Shown: positions 56,013-64,000 of the stretch, in pieces
How the letters are laid out: every line of letters begins with the position of its first letter
How positions within the stretch are numbered: the first letter of the stretch is position 1
Assembly: GCF_013248975.1 (NCBI RefSeq)
Contig: NZ_JABRWH010000001.1
Span: 3,430,001 to 3,494,000 of the forward strand
Direction: 5' to 3'
Source of the DNA: Neobacillus endophyticus
GTDB taxonomy: Bacteria > Bacillota > Bacilli > Bacillales > Cytobacillaceae
DNA length: 64,000 nucleotides
The notes under the pieces: model-generated
Seen by the model: only the letters and a program-made list of their open reading frames with translations
Database searches by the model: none
Told to the model about the DNA's origin: nothing
Program-made: the position numbers and the translations under genes

Positions 56013-57056
56013 ATGGGCTATCAATTAAGTATTTTAGATCGGAGTCCCATTAGTCCTGGATCGACCGCTTTTGATTCTTTACAAAAAACGGTACAACTCG
56101 CTCAAAAGGCTGAGGAATGGGGCTATTCGCGTTTTTGGGTATCAGAGCATCATCATTCAGAGCAGGTGGCAGGATCGTCGCCAGAAGTATTAATTTCATA
56201 CTTATTAGCTCGAACAAATTCGATTCGAATCGGATCCGGGGGTGTGATGCTGCAACACTACAGCCCATATAAGGTGGCTGAAAATTTTCCTGTTCTATCC
56301 ACTCTCGCGCCTGGTAGAATCGATCTTGGAATCGGAAAAGCGCCAGGAGGGCTGCCATTATCAACAAAAGCCCTGCAATATGGAACCGTTAATGACGGAA
56401 CAGACTTTCCGGAAAAACTTTCTTTTTTACAAAAATTAATTGAGAATTCGCTTGATGAACATCATCCACTAGCAGGCATTCAAGCCACACCAATACCGCC
56501 AGCAAAACCGGAAATGTTTCTCCTGGGTGCGAGTTCAAAAAGTGCTGAGCTTGCGGCAAGGCTGCAAATACCTTTTGTGTTTGCTAAATTTATAAACAGT
56601 GATGAAACGGTCCTAGCAGAAGCTGCTCGCATTTATAGGAATGTCTTCCCAAATGGACAATTGATCATTTCGGTGGCTGCAATAGCGGCTCCAAATCAAC
56701 AAGAAGCAGAACAAATCGCAGGTGAACGGAAAATTGTAAAAGTCCATCTGCAAAGCGGACGTTCAGTGACAGTTCAATCCATAGAGCAGGCTGAAGCGTT
56801 CGGAAACCAAACGGGGGAACCATATGAGATTACAGAACAATCGGCTGATGTGATTGCTGGTACCCCAGGTTATGTTAGAAAAGTCTTGGATCAACTGCAT
56901 GAAACCTATCATGCAAATGAGTTTATTCTACACACACCAGTTGACAAAGAAATCGAGCGGTTCCGCTCCTTCCAGTTATTAAGTCCACTATATGCAGATG
57001 GTTTGAATAACAACATGACCAAAACAAAGGATGATGCAGTAAAAATTAACTCCTAA
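56013..57056 (+). CDS. LLM class flavin-dependent oxidoreductase (MsnO8-like)
   Basis: A 347-aa luciferase-like TIM-barrel monooxygenase. Family motifs are LDRSPISPGSTAFDSL at the start, RFWVSEHHHSEQVAGSSPEVL, RIGSGGVMLQHYSPYKVAENF, the flavin segment APGRIDLGIGKAPGG and PEMFLLGASSKSAELAA. Such enzymes use reduced flavin from a partner reductase to oxidise small molecules; the substrate is unknown. The ATG follows AAGGAGGG. It is the first gene of the organosulfur-type cluster running to the window end. Confidence 0.9.
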   Translation: MGYQLSILDRSPISPGSTAFDSLQKTVQLAQKAEEWGYSRFWVSEHHHSEQVAGSSPEVLISYLLARTNSIRIGSGGVMLQHYSPYKVAENFPVLSTLAPGRIDLGIGKAPGGLPLSTKALQYGTVNDGTDFPEKLSFLQKLIENSLDEHHPLAGIQATPIPPAKPEMFLLGASSKSAELAARLQIPFVFAKFINSDETVLAEAARIYRNVFPNGQLIISVAAIAAPNQQEAEQIAGERKIVKVHLQSGRSVTVQSIEQAEAFGNQTGEPYEITEQSADVIAGTPGYVRKVLDQLHETYHANEFILHTPVDKEIERFRSFQLLSPLYADGLNNNMTKTKDDAVKINS

Positions 57057-57145
57057 GAAGTACGGATACATTACGGCGTTATTCGGATTGAAACCATTTT
57101 AAAACGAAACGGATTGAAAAGGAATGGGACTGGAGGGATATTAAA

Positions 57146-58201
57146 TTGAAATTTGTTTTGTTTGATTTAATGGGGAACCATCCGAACCCTGTATCAGGTG
57201 AGAGTTTTACGACACATGAGAGAATTCAACAAGTAATCGATCAGGCAGTTTTTGCTGAATCGCTCGGTTTTGATGGTTATGGTGTGGGTGAACGCCATGG
57301 AGCGCCATTTTTGTCCTCATCACCAGCAGTCATGCTAACAGCGATTGCTGCAAAAACATCTAAAATCCGCTTGCTTCCAACAGTTGCGGTGTTAAGTGTT
57401 CTTGACCCAATCCGTGTCGCTGAAGATTATGCAACAGTTGATCATCTGTCAGGCGGTAGATTAGAGGTCATGATCGGCAAAGGAAATGATCCGCGTCATT
57501 ACCAATTATTTGGAGTTAACGAAGAAGAGCAATGGATGTCTTTAGCAGAGAGATATGAGCTTCTAAAAAGATTGTGGCAGGAAGAAAATGTTTCCTGGGA
57601 GGGAAAATACCGCCCTTCACTAAGGAATGTAACGACGGAACCACGACCCTATCAAAAACAAATTCCTATTTGGCATGGAAGTGCATCAAGTCCACTGTCG
57701 ACAGAGCTGGCTGCTAGGCATGGAGAACCCATATTTTCCTCCAATACTTTTCACCCTTTGGTTAAGTATAAGGAATTAATTGATCATTACCGTCAAAGGC
57801 TGGAACATTACGGATACGATCCTGACAAGGCAGTAGTCGGAGCTGGTGCCAGAGGGTTATATTTAGCTAATACAACGGAAGAAGCCATTAAGCGCTACCG
57901 TCCATATTATGATACGTATATGAATACAGATGCTTCCAAGTTCAATCAGTCACCTTTTAGGGATCTTGAAGACCATATCCAAAATGGTTCGGCATTAGTA
58001 GGAAGTGCGGATCAAGTAATCGAAAAGATAATAACCTATCATGAAGAATTCGGACATCAAGTTCAAAGTATTAGTGTTGAAGGGCTTGGGATAAACGAGC
58101 AAAAAGAACAGCTTGAGCGATTTGCGGCTGAAGTCATGCCGGTCCTGCGCAGAGAGATTCCTAGTACAGTATGGGAAACGAAACAATCCACATTCATATA
58201 A
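57146..58201 (+). CDS. LLM class flavin-dependent oxidoreductase
   Basis: A 351-aa luciferase-like monooxygenase. The features are FAESLGFDGYGVGERHGAPF, SKIRLLPTVAVLSVLDPIRVAEDYATVDHLSGGRLEVMIG in part, GKGNDPRHYQLFGV, and PIWHGSASSPLSTELAA. The TTG start follows CTGGAGGGATAT. It belongs to a different LLM subgroup from the gene before it. The substrate is unknown, and the context suggests sulfur-containing compounds. Confidence 0.88.
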   Translation: MKFVLFDLMGNHPNPVSGESFTTHERIQQVIDQAVFAESLGFDGYGVGERHGAPFLSSSPAVMLTAIAAKTSKIRLLPTVAVLSVLDPIRVAEDYATVDHLSGGRLEVMIGKGNDPRHYQLFGVNEEEQWMSLAERYELLKRLWQEENVSWEGKYRPSLRNVTTEPRPYQKQIPIWHGSASSPLSTELAARHGEPIFSSNTFHPLVKYKELIDHYRQRLEHYGYDPDKAVVGAGARGLYLANTTEEAIKRYRPYYDTYMNTDASKFNQSPFRDLEDHIQNGSALVGSADQVIEKIITYHEEFGHQVQSISVEGLGINEQKEQLERFAAEVMPVLRREIPSTVWETKQSTFI

Positions 58202-58296
58202 GTGTACTTCTTGTGTTTAATTCCGACTAATTCAATAATAATAATAGGTTTAGAAAAGAGCATTCATTTTACTAACCTTATGAAGGAGTGTTCAGC

Positions 58297-59403
58297 TTGA
58301 TTCAAATTAAAGCACCAGAGCTATATATAAATGAAGAAAATTGTACACAGTCATCTGGCAAATCTATTTCGCAAATTAGTACTAATGCGTTAATTATCGG
58401 TGGTCATCAAGCATTAGAGGCAGTTGGAAGTGTTCTTTTTCATAGTTTAGAAGAAAATGGCGTTTTATTTGATACCGCATTTTATTCCGGCTTTTGCACC
58501 AAACAGGCAATTCAAACGTTTGCCAACAGAGCTGTAGAAACCCATTCTGGAGTTGTCATTGGTGTGGGAGGCGGTAGCGTTCTGGATATTGCCAAAGCAG
58601 TAGCTGAAGATGCTCATCTCCCAGTTGTGACAATTCCTACTATAGCTGCAACATGTGCTGCATGGTCTGCCCTATCTGTTATTTATGATGAAAGCGGGAA
58701 GGTGATTGATCATCGTCTATTAAAACAAGCACCTAAGATTGTATTTGCGGATAGCAAAATTTTAGTGGAAGCGCCGGTTAGATACTTACAATCGGGAATA
58801 GGAGATACCATTGTGAAATGGTATGAGTATGCGCCAAATAACAAAAACAACGAATATGATCCTGCCTTTCAAATATCGTTAAACACCGCTAAATATGCTT
58901 TAGAGGTATTGGAAACACATGCTGTGCAAGCTGTTGAAGATAATAGACAAAAGCGGTCAAGCAAAGCCTTTAAAGAGGTTGTAGATGCGGTAATTGCTTT
59001 AGCTGGTTTAGTAGGAAGTGTAAATAGCGGAAGATATCGTTTCGCTGCAGCACATGCGATCCATGATAGTATGACAGCCGTTTCTGAAACCCATAAAAGT
59101 CTTCATGGAGAAAAAGTCATATTTGGATTAATAGCTCAATTTGTATTGGAAAGAAAGTCAGAACCAGAGATCACTCACTTGATTCGTAGTCTAAATGAAT
59201 TAAATCTCCCAGTAACTTTGAAACAAGTTGGTATAGACACTAACTTCTCAAGTGAAAAAATAAAGCAAATTGCCTCGGGAATCAAATGGCATCAAGAGGC
59301 ATTGAGCCATTTAGAATTTGATATAAATCAAGATTTAGTGGAAGAAGCAATTAAAAAAGCAGATGAGTTAGGGTTCGAAAGTTTGAAGGTTATAAATAGA
59401 TAA
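58297..59403 (+). CDS. Iron-containing alcohol dehydrogenase family protein (GldA-like)
   Basis: A 368-aa protein of the glycerol dehydrogenase-like group. The nucleotide-binding loop is GVGGGSVLDIAKAVA, followed by VTIPTIAATCAAWS. The metal ligands are expected at the Asp of GIGDTIVKWYE and at the His of AAAHAIHDSM and KSLHGEKVIFG, all present. The start is the TTG at 58297, 8 nt after AAGGAG; the GTG at 58288 overlaps the site. It would oxidise or reduce a small alcohol or aldehyde with NAD(H). Its place among monooxygenases and an SsuA protein suggests it handles the aldehyde released on desulfonation, which is inference. Confidence 0.85.
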   Translation: MIQIKAPELYINEENCTQSSGKSISQISTNALIIGGHQALEAVGSVLFHSLEENGVLFDTAFYSGFCTKQAIQTFANRAVETHSGVVIGVGGGSVLDIAKAVAEDAHLPVVTIPTIAATCAAWSALSVIYDESGKVIDHRLLKQAPKIVFADSKILVEAPVRYLQSGIGDTIVKWYEYAPNNKNNEYDPAFQISLNTAKYALEVLETHAVQAVEDNRQKRSSKAFKEVVDAVIALAGLVGSVNSGRYRFAAAHAIHDSMTAVSETHKSLHGEKVIFGLIAQFVLERKSEPEITHLIRSLNELNLPVTLKQVGIDTNFSSEKIKQIASGIKWHQEALSHLEFDINQDLVEEAIKKADELGFESLKVINR

Positions 59404-59435
59404 AATAACAGTTTAAAGATGATGAGGGGAAGCGG

Positions 59436-60461
59436 ATGAAAAAATTAAGTATAGTACTTTTTAGTTTCGGACTATTTTTTTTACTAGGGTTAACGGGGTG
59501 TGTCTCAAACAATAAAACAAGTGGAAAGACTGAAACAAAAGCAGGAAATGTAGACTTAAGCAACGTTACATTGAAAGTCGGCCAAACAGGCTGGGGGAGT
59601 AATGAAGAGGCACTTAAAGCAGCAGGATTGAGCAATACACCGTATAAAGTGGATTATAGTGTATTTCAGGGAGGGAATTTAATTCTTGAAGCGATGACCT
59701 CGGGACATATTGATTTTGGAATAACAAGCGAAATTCCACCTATTTTTTCTTCTTTATCGAAAAATGGGGAGCAATCAAAGGTGATCGCGATTCAACAATC
59801 CAATACACTGCAACAAGAATTAGTGGTTCCGAAAGGATCGAAAATTAAAACGGTAGCAGATTTGAAAGGAAAGAAAGTAGCATATGTGAATAGTACAACG
59901 GCTCATTATTTTCTATTAAAAATGTTGCAGGAAGTAGGCTTAACCTGGAAAGATATTACGCCTGTTCAACTGTCAACTGCTGATGGTTTGACCGCCCTTA
60001 TCGGAGGGAATGTTGACGCTTTAGCAAGTTATGGAAATGCGATTCTCGCTGCGCACCAAAATGGCGCCAAAACATTGGCAAGCGCCCAACATATTTTGTC
60101 AGGTAATTTTCCGATAAATGTGTCTGCCTCTGCTATCGATGATCCAGCCAAACATGCGGCGATTGTAGATTATATTGAGCGACTCAACAAAGCTTATAAT
60201 TGGCAAAGAAAGCATCCCGATGAATGGGCAAAAATAGTGGCTGCGAATACGAAACAGCCGTTTAAACAGGCTTTAGAAACTTTTAAAGAGGGCGAAAAGC
60301 AGCGCCCTACCCATGTTATCCCTTTATCTGAAACGAATACCCATTCTGAGCAGGATATCGCAGACGTTTTTTTTAGTGTGAAACTAATCCAGGGAAAAGT
60401 GGATGTCCCATCATTCTGGAGTCATGCATTTGATAAAGAATTAGCTAAAGTTATCAAATAA
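59436..60461 (+). CDS. ssuA: Aliphatic sulfonate ABC transporter substrate-binding lipoprotein (SsuA-like)
   Basis: A 341-aa lipoprotein with a signal peptide and lipobox LTGC (Cys22 region). A periplasmic-binding fold of the SsuA/TauA/NMT1 type follows, with EAMTSGHIDFGITSEIPPIF, LKGKKVAYVNSTTAHYFL and VDALASYGNAILAAHQNGA. It would capture sulfonates outside the membrane. The ATG follows GAGGGGAAG, 32 nt after the dehydrogenase. No permease (ssuC) or ATPase (ssuB) is present in the window; they may lie beyond its right end. Confidence 0.88.
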   Translation: MKKLSIVLFSFGLFFLLGLTGCVSNNKTSGKTETKAGNVDLSNVTLKVGQTGWGSNEEALKAAGLSNTPYKVDYSVFQGGNLILEAMTSGHIDFGITSEIPPIFSSLSKNGEQSKVIAIQQSNTLQQELVVPKGSKIKTVADLKGKKVAYVNSTTAHYFLLKMLQEVGLTWKDITPVQLSTADGLTALIGGNVDALASYGNAILAAHQNGAKTLASAQHILSGNFPINVSASAIDDPAKHAAIVDYIERLNKAYNWQRKHPDEWAKIVAANTKQPFKQALETFKEGEKQRPTHVIPLSETNTHSEQDIADVFFSVKLIQGKVDVPSFWSHAFDKELAKVIK

Positions 60462-60542
60462 TCATTCTGTAAGTTTACTAAAACTATGCCATGTAACTTT
60501 TAATAGTAAGTCCAAATAGGAATCCGTATGGAGGGATGAATA

Positions 60543-61877
60543 ATGTCTAAGCAAAGAAAATTGAAATTCGGTGCCATCATTCATGGGGTTGGAGGGAATA
60601 TCGCAGGATGGAGACATCCTGATATCCAAGCGGATGCAAGCGTGAGTTTTCATTTTTACTCTGAACAGGCAAAGACGGCTGAAAAAGGAAAGTTTGACTT
60701 AGCCTTTATTGCGGACGGATTGCATATTAACGAGAAATCGATTCCTCATTTTTTAAATCGGTTTGAACCGCTGACTATTTTATCAGCTCTTGCGGCTGTG
60801 ACTTCAAGAATAGGGCTTGTTGGTACGGTATCTACTTCTTATAGTGAACCGTTTACTGTATCCCGTCAATTTGCGTCGCTTGATCATATCAGTAATGGAC
60901 GTGCCGGTTGGAACGTTGTCACCTCACCATTAGAGAAATCTGCTTTAAACTTTAGTAAGGCGATTGAAGAACATCCTGATCATGCTAAACGATACAAAAT
61001 TGCTGCTGAATATCTGGAAGTGGCAAAAGGATTATGGGATTCATGGGAAGATGATGCGTTTGTTCGGGATAAAAAGTCGGGTGTCTTTTTCGATCCTGCT
61101 AAATTACATCCATTGAATCATAAAGGAGAGTTTTTCTCAGTAGCGGGTCCACTTAACATAGGCAGGTCCAAACAGGGGAGGCCGGTTATTTTTCAAGCAG
61201 GTTCTTCTGACGCGGGAAAAACTCTGGCAGCAAAAGAGGCAGATGCCATTTTTACAGGACATCCAACCTTGGAGGCAGCCCAAAAATTTTATCAAGATGT
61301 AAAAGACAGAGCAAAAAGCTTTGGCCGTAATCCAGATCAGCTTGTGATCATGCCTGGGATTTCACCAATCATTGGGGCAACAGCTGAAGAGGCAGAGAGA
61401 AAATATCAAGAAATTGCTAATCTCGTATCCATTGATAAAGCACTTGATTACTTAGGGCGATATTTCGAACATCATGATTTCTCACAATATCCTCTTGATG
61501 GACCATTCCCTGAACTTGGCGAGTTAGGCAAAAACAGTTTCCAAAGCCATACCGATCGAATTAAACGAGAAGCAAGAGAGCAAAATCTAACCCTTCGTCA
61601 GGTTGCATTAAAAGAAACGACACCGAGGACTTCATTCATCGGAACACCGGAAAAAGTGGCTGACTTGATTCAGGAGTGGTTTGATGGCAGAGGGGCTGAC
61701 GGCTTTATTATCGGTTCAGAGGTTCCTAATGGATTGAATGATTTTGTAGATTATGTTGTCCCAATTCTTCAAGAGCGAGGACTGTATAGAACAGAATACG
61801 AAGCTGATACCTTAAGGGGAAATCTAGGGATTCCGTATCCGGAAAATAGATATACAAAAGAACCTATTAACCATTGA
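60543..61877 (+). CDS. NtaA/SnaA/DszA family FMN-dependent monooxygenase
   Basis: A 444-aa two-component flavin monooxygenase. Family features are [20 protein letters not shown] at the N-terminus, [40 protein letters not shown] in part, [19 protein letters not shown] and ADAIFTGH. Members oxidise dibenzothiophene sulfone, nitrilotriacetate or S-alkylcysteine derivatives. The substrate here is unknown; an organosulfur compound fits the neighbours. The ATG follows GGAGGGATG. A hairpin with T-run follows at 61954. Confidence 0.9.
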   Translation: MSKQRKLKFGAIIHGVGGNIAGWRHPDIQADASVSFHFYSEQAKTAEKGKFDLAFIADGLHINEKSIPHFLNRFEPLTILSALAAVTSRIGLVGTVSTSYSEPFTVSRQFASLDHISNGRAGWNVVTSPLEKSALNFSKAIEEHPDHAKRYKIAAEYLEVAKGLWDSWEDDAFVRDKKSGVFFDPAKLHPLNHKGEFFSVAGPLNIGRSKQGRPVIFQAGSSDAGKTLAAKEADAIFTGHPTLEAAQKFYQDVKDRAKSFGRNPDQLVIMPGISPIIGATAEEAERKYQEIANLVSIDKALDYLGRYFEHHDFSQYPLDGPFPELGELGKNSFQSHTDRIKREAREQNLTLRQVALKETTPRTSFIGTPEKVADLIQEWFDGRGADGFIIGSEVPNGLNDFVDYVVPILQERGLYRTEYEADTLRGNLGIPYPENRYTKEPINH

Positions 61878-61953
61878 TTTAGGAGTAACGCTGAAGATCA
61901 CTCGAGCAAATAATGAAATGAGGTTAAAAGCAGATGTGCCGACTAGACTACTA

Positions 61954-62002
61954 GAGGCCCGCTATTTAAGAACGTGTGGATCTTGAATGGCGGCCTTTTT
62001 TA
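61954..62002 (+). terminator. Hairpin with T-run between monooxygenase and aminotransferase
   Basis: Arms AGGCCCGC and GCGGCCT (one bulged C) with a long 27-nt loop, then seven T. It ends the upstream unit or attenuates the downstream gene. Confidence 0.6.
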
Positions 62003-62046
62003 GTTCCTCTAAGACAGAGAAAAAAATAAGTAGAAAGGGTGATAAA

Positions 62047-63258
62047 ATGCCTGGAAATTCTGAATATCAATACAATCAATTTTTACCTAAAACTCCTTCA
62101 ATTGGCGGTACAACCGGTGCTGGAGTAGATCATGTTCACTGTTCATTTGGATTCCCAAATTCAGAACTTTTTCTAATAAAAGAGCTGGCGGAGGCTGCAA
62201 AAAACGCCACCCTTTCACATGGCCATCTTGCATTGCATTATCCCGGCGGTCCGGGAACGTGGAACATTCGTCAATGGATTGCCAATCGAGGTCGTTCCCG
62301 TAAGATCAAGAGTAATCCATCGGATATATTGATCACAGCTGGAGCAGGCCAAGCGATTGATGCAACTGCAAGAGTATTGATCAATCCAGGTGACGAAGTC
62401 TGGGTAGAAGCACCTTCTTTTTTTAGTGCTTTACGTGCGTTTGAAATAGCAGGTGCAGCAGTACGGGCATTTCCAATGGATGAAAATGGATTACAAGTTG
62501 ATTTAGTTCAGGAGGCTCTAGAGTTTGCAACGTTTAATGGGGGGAACTTGCCGAAATTTATCTACGTTATGCCTAATTTTCATAACCCAGGTGGAGTGAA
62601 TTTATCTGTAGAACGGCGAAAACAATTATCGTCCTTGGCTATTAAATATAACTTTTATATTTTAGAAGATGATGCCTATGCGGATATTCATTTTAATCAA
62701 GGAGTTTTACCTGCAATTTATTCATTCGCACCCGAACGCGTTATATATATTGGAACGTTTTCTAAAATCATCGGGCCGGGTATTCGTCTTGGGTGGACAA
62801 TTGCAAACTCGGAAATACTTCAATATATGCGCTTGTTTCTACTGGGAAGTCAAACCAATCCATTCATGCAAGAAATAATCGCAGGATTATTAGAAAATAT
62901 TGAGTTTGACAAATACCTAAATGATGTAAATCAAAGGTATGTAGGTCAACTAGATGTGATGATCCATGAACTTGGAAGATATTTTGGCGATGAAATCAAA
63001 TATAACAAGCCAAGCGGCGGTTTCTTTTTACTAGTGAAATTTAAAGAGAAAGTGGATGTTTCTGCACTAGTTGCTCTTGCTGAGAAAAAAGGTGTAAGTG
63101 TTGTGAACGGCAAAGAGTTTTATTTGAATGGTTCGGATGTAAATGAAATTAGATTGTGTTTTACCTATTCATCGGAAAATCAAATTCGAAAAGGGATCGA
63201 ACGTTTAGCTGAAGCTTATAAAGAAATGAAACATGCAACAGCAAATGTGGAAGTATAA
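62047..63258 (+). CDS. PLP-dependent aminotransferase (class I/II, MocR-like catalytic domain)
   Basis: A 403-aa fold-type I aminotransferase without a DNA-binding domain. Visible motifs are LHYPGGPGTWNIRQWIANRG, ILITAGAGQAIDATARVL, the PLP-binding MPNFHNPGG, LEDDAYADIHF, and the Schiff-base lysine in GTFSKIIGPGIRLGW. The start is the ATG at 62047 after AAAGGGTGA; the frame opens at 61987 within the hairpin. It resembles 2-aminoadipate/valine-pyruvate type transaminases. In this cluster it might act on a sulfur-containing amino acid such as cysteate or taurine, which is inference. Confidence 0.88.
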   Translation: MPGNSEYQYNQFLPKTPSIGGTTGAGVDHVHCSFGFPNSELFLIKELAEAAKNATLSHGHLALHYPGGPGTWNIRQWIANRGRSRKIKSNPSDILITAGAGQAIDATARVLINPGDEVWVEAPSFFSALRAFEIAGAAVRAFPMDENGLQVDLVQEALEFATFNGGNLPKFIYVMPNFHNPGGVNLSVERRKQLSSLAIKYNFYILEDDAYADIHFNQGVLPAIYSFAPERVIYIGTFSKIIGPGIRLGWTIANSEILQYMRLFLLGSQTNPFMQEIIAGLLENIEFDKYLNDVNQRYVGQLDVMIHELGRYFGDEIKYNKPSGGFFLLVKFKEKVDVSALVALAEKKGVSVVNGKEFYLNGSDVNEIRLCFTYSSENQIRKGIERLAEAYKEMKHATANVEV

Positions 63259-63383
63259 AGCAATGATAAAAATCGGACATTTGATATAAGGCAGTGCAGG
63301 TAAGAAATTGTGGTGAGAAATATGGACCATTCTTTACATGGTGAAAAAAATAAATCGTTTGATTATACAAGGAGGAATTGATC

Positions 63384-63614
63384 ATGGGAAAAGAATTATC
63401 TGTTGTGGTATGGGCAAAACAAGGTTGTTACTATTGCGGCGAGGTGAAGAATTATTTAGAGGAAAAAGGAATTCTCTATCTAACAGTTGATGTGACAAAT
63501 CATGATGAACGAAGAGATATTTTGGAGATCAAATACGGTGTGCGCCATGTACCAGTTGTTGAAATTGGCGTTGGTGATGTGTATAAAGGTATATTTCAGT
63601 TACCTCACGGATGA
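63384..63614 (+). pseudogene. Glutaredoxin family protein, C-terminally replaced by deletion
   Basis: A thioredoxin-fold protein with the redox motif CYYC in WAKQGCYYCGEVKNYL and the cis-proline loop RHVPVVEIG. The ATG follows GGAGGAATTG. The frame is normal to about VGDVYKG, then ends in an unrelated tail, IFQLPHG. The DNA from about 63590 on is, in another frame, the start of SsuD-like coding sequence ([16 protein letters not shown]). The C-terminal helix of the glutaredoxin is therefore lost at a deletion junction. Of about 77 residues, roughly 70 are genuine. It could still fold poorly or be inactive. Confidence 0.75.
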
Positions 63615-64000
63615 AATTTCTGGTGGCAGTTCGCCCAGGCTTAAGTTCTCCAGCACAGGCAGCAAGAATGGCCTCCACTTTTGATCGTTTGTCAAATGGA
63701 CGTTTATTAATCAATGTAGTTTCAGGTGGAGATCCGGTAGAACTAGCTGGCGATGGACTGCATTTAAGTCATACGGAACGCTATGAGTTAACGGATGAAT
63801 TTCTTACAATTTGGAGGGATTTATTAGAAAATGGGGAAGCTGATTTTTCAGGAAATTACCTCCATGTAGAAAGTGGAAAACTATTATATCCTCCGGTACA
63901 AAAACCTTATCCGCCGCTCTATTTCGGAGGATCTTCGGTAATCGGCCAAGAAATTGCCGCCAAGCATGTCGACGTATATTTAACCTGGGGGGAGCCGCCT
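63611..64000 (+). pseudogene. ssuD: SsuD FMNH2-dependent alkanesulfonate monooxygenase, N-terminally truncated, cut by window end
   Basis: From 63611 to the window end the frame reads as SsuD without interruption: [63 protein letters not shown] and [11 protein letters not shown]. In full-length SsuD about 70 residues precede KFLVAVRPG, including substrate and flavin contacts. They are missing, and the upstream sequence is the glutaredoxin gene. An in-frame ATG at 63611 exists, without a clear ribosome binding site. SsuD normally releases sulfite from alkanesulfonates. The 3' end lies beyond the window. Confidence 0.85.

Overview
The window comes from a low-GC, endospore-forming Gram-positive bacterium of the Bacillaceae (Bacillus/Neobacillus-like). 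The evidence is the gene content (spoVK, sirA, a Spo0E-type phosphatase, yneK- and yjcA-like sporulation genes), strong AAGGAGG ribosome binding sites, frequent TTG/GTG starts, and a backbone that follows the Bacillus subtilis order spoVK-hflX-ynbB-glnR-glnA-lexA-yneA-yneB-ynzC-tkt-sirA-yneF-ynzD-ccdA-yneJ-yneK. The species cannot be fixed from the sequence alone. I saw no rRNA, tRNA, CRISPR array, prophage or intact insertion sequence.

Layout. (1) 1-20.5 kb is the conserved core: sporulation ATPase, HflX GTPase, the glutamine synthetase operon with GlnR sites, the divergent SOS pair lexA / yneA-yneB, transketolase, replication control (SirA), a heterodimeric ABC exporter and the cytochrome c maturation pair ccdA-ccdC. 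A C39-like peptidase is inserted between yneB and ynzC, and yneI is missing between ccdA and yneJ. (2) 20.6-23.9 kb is a tandemly duplicated two-gene cassette: a right-handed beta-helix protein followed by a 58-aa protein. It is the best candidate here for an undescribed system. (3) 24-35 kb is accessory DNA: a decayed aldehyde dehydrogenase, a TetR regulator with four matching palindromic operators and an ene-reductase, a decayed sugar-binding protein, LysR/MFS, an orphan patatin, a gamma-carbonic anhydrase, and MocR/MFS. (4) 35-40 kb holds a two-gene 2-oxoacid:ferredoxin oxidoreductase divergent from an ADP-dependent sugar kinase-like gene. (5) 40-46.8 kb has small membrane proteins and an RNA-handling/cold-shock group (a csp with a nonsense codon, a DEAD-box helicase, an intact csp, an S1 protein), then CarD and an alcohol dehydrogenase. 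(6) 47-50.6 kb has a decayed HTH gene, then a cyclic-di-GMP-I riboswitch with terminator directly upstream of a CHASE4-GGDEF-EAL protein. (7) 51-56 kb has two adjacent, divergent UvsE UV-damage endonucleases and small hypothetical genes. (8) 56-64 kb is an organosulfur/flavin-monooxygenase cluster: three LLM enzymes, an iron-type alcohol dehydrogenase, an SsuA-like lipoprotein and an aminotransferase. It ends in a glutaredoxin fused by deletion to an N-terminally truncated SsuD that runs off the window.

How the parts work together. Nitrogen control (GlnR-GlnA), the SOS response (LexA-YneA) and sporulation control (SirA, Spo0E-like, SpoVK) are standard. The accessory half adds redox and detoxification enzymes, several under visible local regulators. 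Start codons were chosen from Shine-Dalgarno spacing and family N-termini. All family assignments are from recalled motifs and lengths, not from searches.
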